From positions 237,353-301,352 of the forward strand of contig NZ_WPYP01000005.1 in assembly GCF_013030985.1 (NCBI RefSeq): a DNA stretch of 64,000 nt, read 5' to 3'. A program made the translations under genes and the position numbers. Numbering within the stretch: the first letter of the stretch is position 1; every line of letters begins with the position of its first letter. Below, in pieces: positions 60,300 to 64,000 of the stretch. Origin of the DNA: Ruegeria arenilitoris. Its GTDB lineage: Bacteria; Pseudomonadota; Alphaproteobacteria; Rhodobacterales; Rhodobacteraceae. The notes under the pieces were generated by a model that worked only from the letters and a program-made list of their open reading frames with translations, was not told where the DNA came from and made no database searches.

Positions 60300-62651
60300 C
60301 TATTCCTTGACGACATAAGTGAAATAGCGGATCGCGCCATCGACTTCTTCGCGATAGACACCCTGAACTTCGTTTTCAAAGCCAGGGAACTGGTTTTCGG
60401 TCTCTTCAAACAGCATGAAATAGTCGATTTGCGGCTGTGCGCGATCATCATAACGTTCGCCCGGAACAACGACACCGATACCTGGCGGGTAAACTAGGGC
60501 CAAAGTGGCCGCGACCCTGCCTTTGACGTCGGTCATCGGAATATAATCTGCCTGATTGGCGATAAATGCGCTGTGGGCGTCATGCGGGCTCATCGCCAAT
60601 TCCGGAAAATGCGCTTGCTGAAACTGTTTTTTCTGCAAAGCCTTGGCGTCATGCCGCTTGTAAAGATCATGCAGTCCTTGGGCGAGTTCCCGAATATGCA
60701 TACCAGAGTAACGGTCGGGGTAGTCCCGGATCAAGTCGGGCAAAACTTCTTCAACCATAGCATTCGAGTCGAACAAACGCTTGAAGCTGACAAGTTCTGC
60801 CAGCAACGTGCCCGCCTTGCTGCGTTCCAGACCCGGTGTCAGCAGGAAGAGGATTGAATTGAAATCCGTCTTTTCAGGAACAATGCCACGGCTTCGCAAG
60901 AAGGCGCCCAGTATCGCTGCGGGTATGCCCCAATCCTGATAATTGCCTGTTTTCCGGTCCACGCCGGGTGTCAGGAACAGCATCTTTGTCGGATCGACCA
61001 TGGCGTAACCGTCCACGATCCGAGTGTACCCATGCCAATCGGCCCCCTCGCGGAACCACCAGCATTGCTGTTCGTTGACAAGCAAATCGGTTGGCAGATC
61101 CTCCCACGTGGCGTCAGTCATGTTCTCGCAATGATCGGAGCCTTTGATCGTGACCTTGTCCGGAACAAACGGGTCAAAAAACCATTTCTTATTAGGATCG
61201 CTTTCGTCGTTTCTGAATCCGCGGGCAAGTTCTCGGGCTTTCTTTCGGATGTCGATGCCTAGGCGCAGCGCTTCGTCCCATAAAAACGTGCCGTTTTTGC
61301 CCTTCATCATCTGGGCTCCAACATCAAGCGACGCGTACATAGGGTAAAACGGTGATGTCGACGTGTGCATCATGAAGATTTCGTTGATCCGTTTGTGATT
61401 GACGCGCCGGTCCTGTCCCTTGATGTGATTGTCTTTCACATGGAATTGCGAGGCTTGCGACATTCCTGCCAGTTGCTTGTGTGTCGATTGCACCGCGAAC
61501 ACTCCGGGATCATCCGTGCCCAGCTTCTCCAGTCCCATGGCATATCGGTTTCGATAAATCGGATGGAACCTCATGAACCCGCCCCAAGCTTCATCAAACA
61601 AAAGATAGTCGCACAGATGCCCCAGCTTTTCTCGGATCGTTTCAACCTGATAAATGGTGCCGTCATAGGTGCAGTTCTCAAGCAAGGCGGCCCGAAACGG
61701 ACGATCCTTTTTCCAGGCGTCCGGATCGGTCACCAGCGGGTTGTCCCGGATTTGCTGTCGCAGCTTGTCTTCGTCCAAAGCGTCAAATTCAATCGGGCCC
61801 ACCATGCCGAACGAATTTCGATCATCGGGCAGATAGATCGGTATGCCGCCATTCAGCATCAAAGCCGAATGGTGATGAGACTTGTGGTTATTGCGATCAA
61901 ACAAGACCAGATCACCCGGCGCAATCAATGAGCCGTTGACCATTTTGTTCGAGGTGGAACTTCCGTTCAAAACAAAATATGTGCGGTCCGCGCCGAAGAT
62001 TTCTGCGGCCTGTTGCTCGGCTTTCAGAAACGGACCTGTCGGTCCGAAAATATCACCCAGGTCCGGTACAAAATTGAAATCCGCGCGCCAGAAGTTCTCG
62101 CCCAGATAGTCGAATAAGACCCGGCCAATGGGACTTTTTTCATAGAAGATGCCGCCGTTGTGACCCGGCGCGAGCCACATCTGATTGCCGGCTTCGACGT
62201 AATCGATCATGCCGCCGAAGAATGGTGTTTTCAGGCCTTCAACGTATTCACTATAGGCTCGAAGGACATATTTTGCGATGAAGTCTGGCGTGTCCTCCTG
62301 TGGGAATACTGTGCCCCGTATTTGTTCAAGCACACCATCAGTAAGGTCCGAAATCCGATGCCGCTCAGTCACCAGAAAAACCGGTGATTCCAGCCCACGA
62401 TGACGAATGGAGGCCAATACTTCCTCGGTGTCCAGACCCTCGTCGCCGCTATCCCAACCAATGAGAAAACACGCAATTGAAGCATCATTTTGAATTTGGA
62501 ATATGGCCTGTTCCGTGGATTGTGCGGTCAGCACCTCATAGCCGCGGTCTCGCACGGCGCGTATTATCGCCCGCAGAAGTCGTCCAGAAACAGTTTCGTC
62601 TTCTATTTCGCTATGAACAACAAATATTTGAAAAAGCCTATTATATTCCAT
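60300..62651 (-). CDS. Ornithine decarboxylase-like protein (Orn/Lys/Arg decarboxylase family)
   Basis: A 783-residue PLP decarboxylase: a response-regulator-like wing domain (1-130), a PLP domain with SSTSNK near 230 and the lysine K392 in AVQSTHKQLAGMSQ, and a C-terminal lobe. The stretch after K392, with HIKGQDRRVNHKRIN and FMMHTSTSPFYPMYAS, is closer to SpeF/SpeC ornithine decarboxylases than to AdiA as I recall them. CAGGAG precedes ATG 62651. With the antiporter behind it this would make putrescine and use up protons, an acid-stress module; arginine cannot be excluded as substrate. Confidence 0.85.
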   Translation of the reverse strand: MEYNRLFQIFVVHSEIEDETVSGRLLRAIIRAVRDRGYEVLTAQSTEQAIFQIQNDASIACFLIGWDSGDEGLDTEEVLASIRHRGLESPVFLVTERHRISDLTDGVLEQIRGTVFPQEDTPDFIAKYVLRAYSEYVEGLKTPFFGGMIDYVEAGNQMWLAPGHNGGIFYEKSPIGRVLFDYLGENFWRADFNFVPDLGDIFGPTGPFLKAEQQAAEIFGADRTYFVLNGSSTSNKMVNGSLIAPGDLVLFDRNNHKSHHHSALMLNGGIPIYLPDDRNSFGMVGPIEFDALDEDKLRQQIRDNPLVTDPDAWKKDRPFRAALLENCTYDGTIYQVETIREKLGHLCDYLLFDEAWGGFMRFHPIYRNRYAMGLEKLGTDDPGVFAVQSTHKQLAGMSQASQFHVKDNHIKGQDRRVNHKRINEIFMMHTSTSPFYPMYASLDVGAQMMKGKNGTFLWDEALRLGIDIRKKARELARGFRNDESDPNKKWFFDPFVPDKVTIKGSDHCENMTDATWEDLPTDLLVNEQQCWWFREGADWHGYTRIVDGYAMVDPTKMLFLTPGVDRKTGNYQDWGIPAAILGAFLRSRGIVPEKTDFNSILFLLTPGLERSKAGTLLAELVSFKRLFDSNAMVEEVLPDLIRDYPDRYSGMHIRELAQGLHDLYKRHDAKALQKKQFQQAHFPELAMSPHDAHSAFIANQADYIPMTDVKGRVAATLALVYPPGIGVVVPGERYDDRAQPQIDYFMLFEETENQFPGFENEVQGVYREEVDGAIRYFTYVVKE

Positions 62652-63156
62652 GACCGGTCTCCTGCGTTAGGAAGTACCATCCAGTGTTCAGAGTGAAATT
62701 GTCACAAATGGATGATCTCAGGGTTTCAAATATTCTCCCTCAATTCAGTCAACGCTGCCTGCATTCCGGTTAACTTGCAACAATTTCTGACGGTTTAAGG
62801 TTGGAGCACCACAAGGTTTCCCTACCGATGGCGTTGCTGGGTGCGACGCAATTGGCGCCCCAATAGGTTGGTGTACGAGATCGAGGCGACGTATGCGGGA
62901 GGACACAGTGAATATGGCCAATGAGGATCGGCTCTCGATAGCGATTGAGTGTTGAATGTCTCTTATGGGCCGTGTTGCCGGTGCAGCGCTACCTTGTAGG
63001 CGAACACGCTGCGTTCGATCCAACGGCGGTAGAGATCCCAATGACCAAGCTGTGGCGCAGAAAAGTAAAAAAGGAATTTGCTCGCCGCATATCTCAGACT
63101 GTCATAAAGTTTGATCTGATAGCCATCAGTGGGCGTGAAAATTGGGGAGTAATCCA
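62652..63156. other. Intergenic region with a family A repeat, no firm gene
   Basis: About 500 bases. It holds family A repeat copy 2 (GAATGTCTCTTATGGGCCG at 62954-62972). Several short frames are open on both strands (for example a 79-residue one at 62963-63202, minus) but none has a ribosome site or recognisable protein. Confidence 0.5.
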
Positions 63157-63339
63157 GTGTTGAAGTATATTTATCCAGACGGAAGTCATTGTTATCGTGC
63201 AATTCACACCGCTCATGCGGTCTTTCGAAACGAGGAAGGTAAGTTGATCGCTCGCGCCGAAAAGTCAGACCAGAGCGGAATGTATGAATTCGAGATCAAA
63301 GGCTTTGAAATCTTGGAGCCGGGTGTGTTTTACAAATAG
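63157..63339 (+). CDS. Small hypothetical protein
   Basis: A 60-residue protein beginning LKYIYPDGSHCYRAIHTAHA and ending KGFEILEPGVFYK. I recognise no family. GGGGAG lies 8 bases before the GTG at 63157; a TTG at 63142 would add 5 residues. It appears to be a single compact, strand-rich domain. Its place between two family A repeats next to a recombinase suggests accessory DNA. Confidence 0.45.
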   Translation: MLKYIYPDGSHCYRAIHTAHAVFRNEEGKLIARAEKSDQSGMYEFEIKGFEILEPGVFYK

Positions 63340-63400
63340 CTTCAACAGCTGCATTGTCCCGCGATCGGTGAGTTCGAGCAGCGCCGATTTTTGCACATGT

Positions 63401-63480
63401 GCCGAATGGCCGGAATGCGGGTGCGACTGCAGAACGCCAGCAGTGTGTGTAACGTCTCTTATGGGCCGCAGTCGAATGCG
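63401..63480. repeat. Intergenic repeat, family A copy 3
   Basis: AACGTCTCTTATGGGCCGCA at 63451-63470 matches the core at 50058 and 62955. Upstream AATGCGG and CGACTGCAG (63414-63432) match the 50.0 kb copy as well. It ends 12 bases before the recombinase stop. Confidence 0.65.
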
Positions 63481-63492
63481 ACCCGCATGCTT

Positions 63493-64000
63493 TTAGATTT
63501 CAATAGCTTCAGCTATGGCTAAAGCGTCCTCAAGCCTAACACCGAGATACCGAACCGCGCTGTCCATCTTAGTATGACCGAGTAAGAGTTGCACGGCGCG
63601 CAGATTGCCCGTCTTCTTGTATATCTGCGTGACTTTGGTTCGGCGCATTGAATGTGTGCCGTAAGCGCTTGCCTCCGACCCAATTGAAGTCACCCAATCA
63701 CGAACGATCCGCGCATATTGACAGGTGGAGATATGCAGGCGCTCATGAAACCGTCCCGGCCAAAGGTACTCTGAGCCGACCATCAGTTCATCCTCCATCC
63801 ACTTTTCAACAGAAACACGTGTGCCTTCGGAAATCTCGAAGCGTACAGGTTTCTGAGTCTTGCTTTGCAGGATGGAGGCGCGTTCTTTGATCTGACCTGA
63901 CGCCATGACGTCGACGACGTTCATCTTCACTAGGTCACAGCCGCAGAGCTTGCTGTCGTTCGCCATATTGAACAGCGCGAGGTCGCGATGGTTCTCGGCC
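63493..64000 (-). CDS. Tyrosine recombinase/integrase, C-terminal part (cut by window edge)
   Basis: The last 169 or so codons are inside the window and the frame continues to the right edge. HSMRRTK (the conserved R-box), LLLGHTK (His of the H-x-x-R/H set) and YLGV with the catalytic tyrosine follow one another, as in tyrosine recombinases. Upstream CDLVKMNVVDV matches the catalytic domain entry; a methionine at 63966 lies within a longer frame that reads NHRDLALFN, typical of this group, so it is not the true start. It may belong to an integrated element beyond the window; no attachment site is visible. Confidence 0.8.
   Translation of the reverse strand, partial: AENHRDLALFNMANDSKLCGCDLVKMNVVDVMASGQIKERASILQSKTQKPVRFEISEGTRVSVEKWMEDELMVGSEYLWPGRFHERLHISTCQYARIVRDWVTSIGSEASAYGTHSMRRTKVTQIYKKTGNLRAVQLLLGHTKMDSAVRYLGVRLEDALAIAEAIEI

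Noticed and set aside
62745..63041. 98-residue reverse open frame
   Set aside because: Low-complexity, overlaps a family A repeat and has no start signal.
62963..63202. 79-residue reverse open frame
   Set aside because: No ribosome site or recognisable protein, and it overlaps the orphan gene start and a repeat.
63493..64000. tRNA-linked attachment site next to the recombinase
   Set aside because: I looked for a tRNA cloverleaf or direct repeat near the stop codon and saw none.

Overview
The window looks like chromosome of a marine alphaproteobacterium of the Rhodobacterales (Roseobacter group). The grounds are moderate GC content, strong AGGAG-type ribosome sites, and many small divergent regulator/oxidoreductase pairs. 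Family content (acetoin-type dehydrogenase, CobW with an MBL-fold enzyme, GMC with gluconate-dehydrogenase-type small subunits, many EamA transporters) and degenerate intergenic repeats of the kind I associate with roseobacters agree. The species cannot be named from sequence alone. I saw no rRNA, tRNA, CRISPR array or intact insertion sequence. A partial tyrosine recombinase sits at the right edge.

Layout. 0-9.6 kb: LysR/SDR, AraC/SDR, a MetF-like protein, a DUF983 protein, a MocR regulator, TetR/YdcZ exporter, an NTF2-like/NmrA pair and an EamA exporter. A 3' remnant of an NmrA-type gene lies at about 3.65-3.77 kb. 9.9-12.6 kb: a KefF/KefB-like quinone reductase and K+/H+ antiporter pair. 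12.7-17.7 kb: a 2OG-Fe(II) oxygenase, an NTF2-like protein overlapping a crotonase, a class III nucleotide cyclase and a quinone-oxidoreductase-like MDR protein.

17.8-29.8 kb is the most coherent block. It is an acetoin-dehydrogenase-type operon with E1 alpha, E1 beta, an E2 split into a free lipoyl carrier and a free catalytic domain, a dedicated lipoate-ligase homologue, an ABM monooxygenase, a Tat-exported small subunit with its GMC flavoenzyme, a secreted VOC protein, a HupE-like membrane protein and E3. A convergent AcoR-like regulator follows. Helically phased TGTCTC repeats lie upstream of the first gene. The regulator has lost the GAFTGA loop and has a poor Walker B, and I find no good -24/-12 promoter. 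I infer a pathway that oxidises a small alcohol or acyloin at the periplasm and cleaves the product in the cytoplasm under a possibly sigma-54-independent AcoR.

29.9-42.3 kb: SDR, CmcJ-like protein/LysR, LysR/methyltransferase, GNAT, AraC/NmrA/DUF4345, a membrane-anchored winged-helix TPR protein, and a Tat-exported MBL-fold hydrolase with a CobW GTPase. 42.9-47 kb: a TetR-controlled MacAB-like ABC exporter operon with a near-perfect operator. 47-50 kb: a membrane LuxR/cytochrome b561/PepSY operon, a frameshifted EF-hand pseudogene and a dihaem cytochrome c. 50-57 kb: an EamA exporter, an 832-residue kinase-fold/TolB-like/TPR fusion, a second GMC dehydrogenase pair whose ribosome site may be sequestered in a hairpin, and a GST. 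57.3-62.7 kb: ArcD-like antiporter, AdiC/PotE-like antiporter and a SpeF-like ornithine decarboxylase, a polyamine/acid-stress locus. 62.7-64 kb: repeats, one small orphan gene and the partial recombinase.
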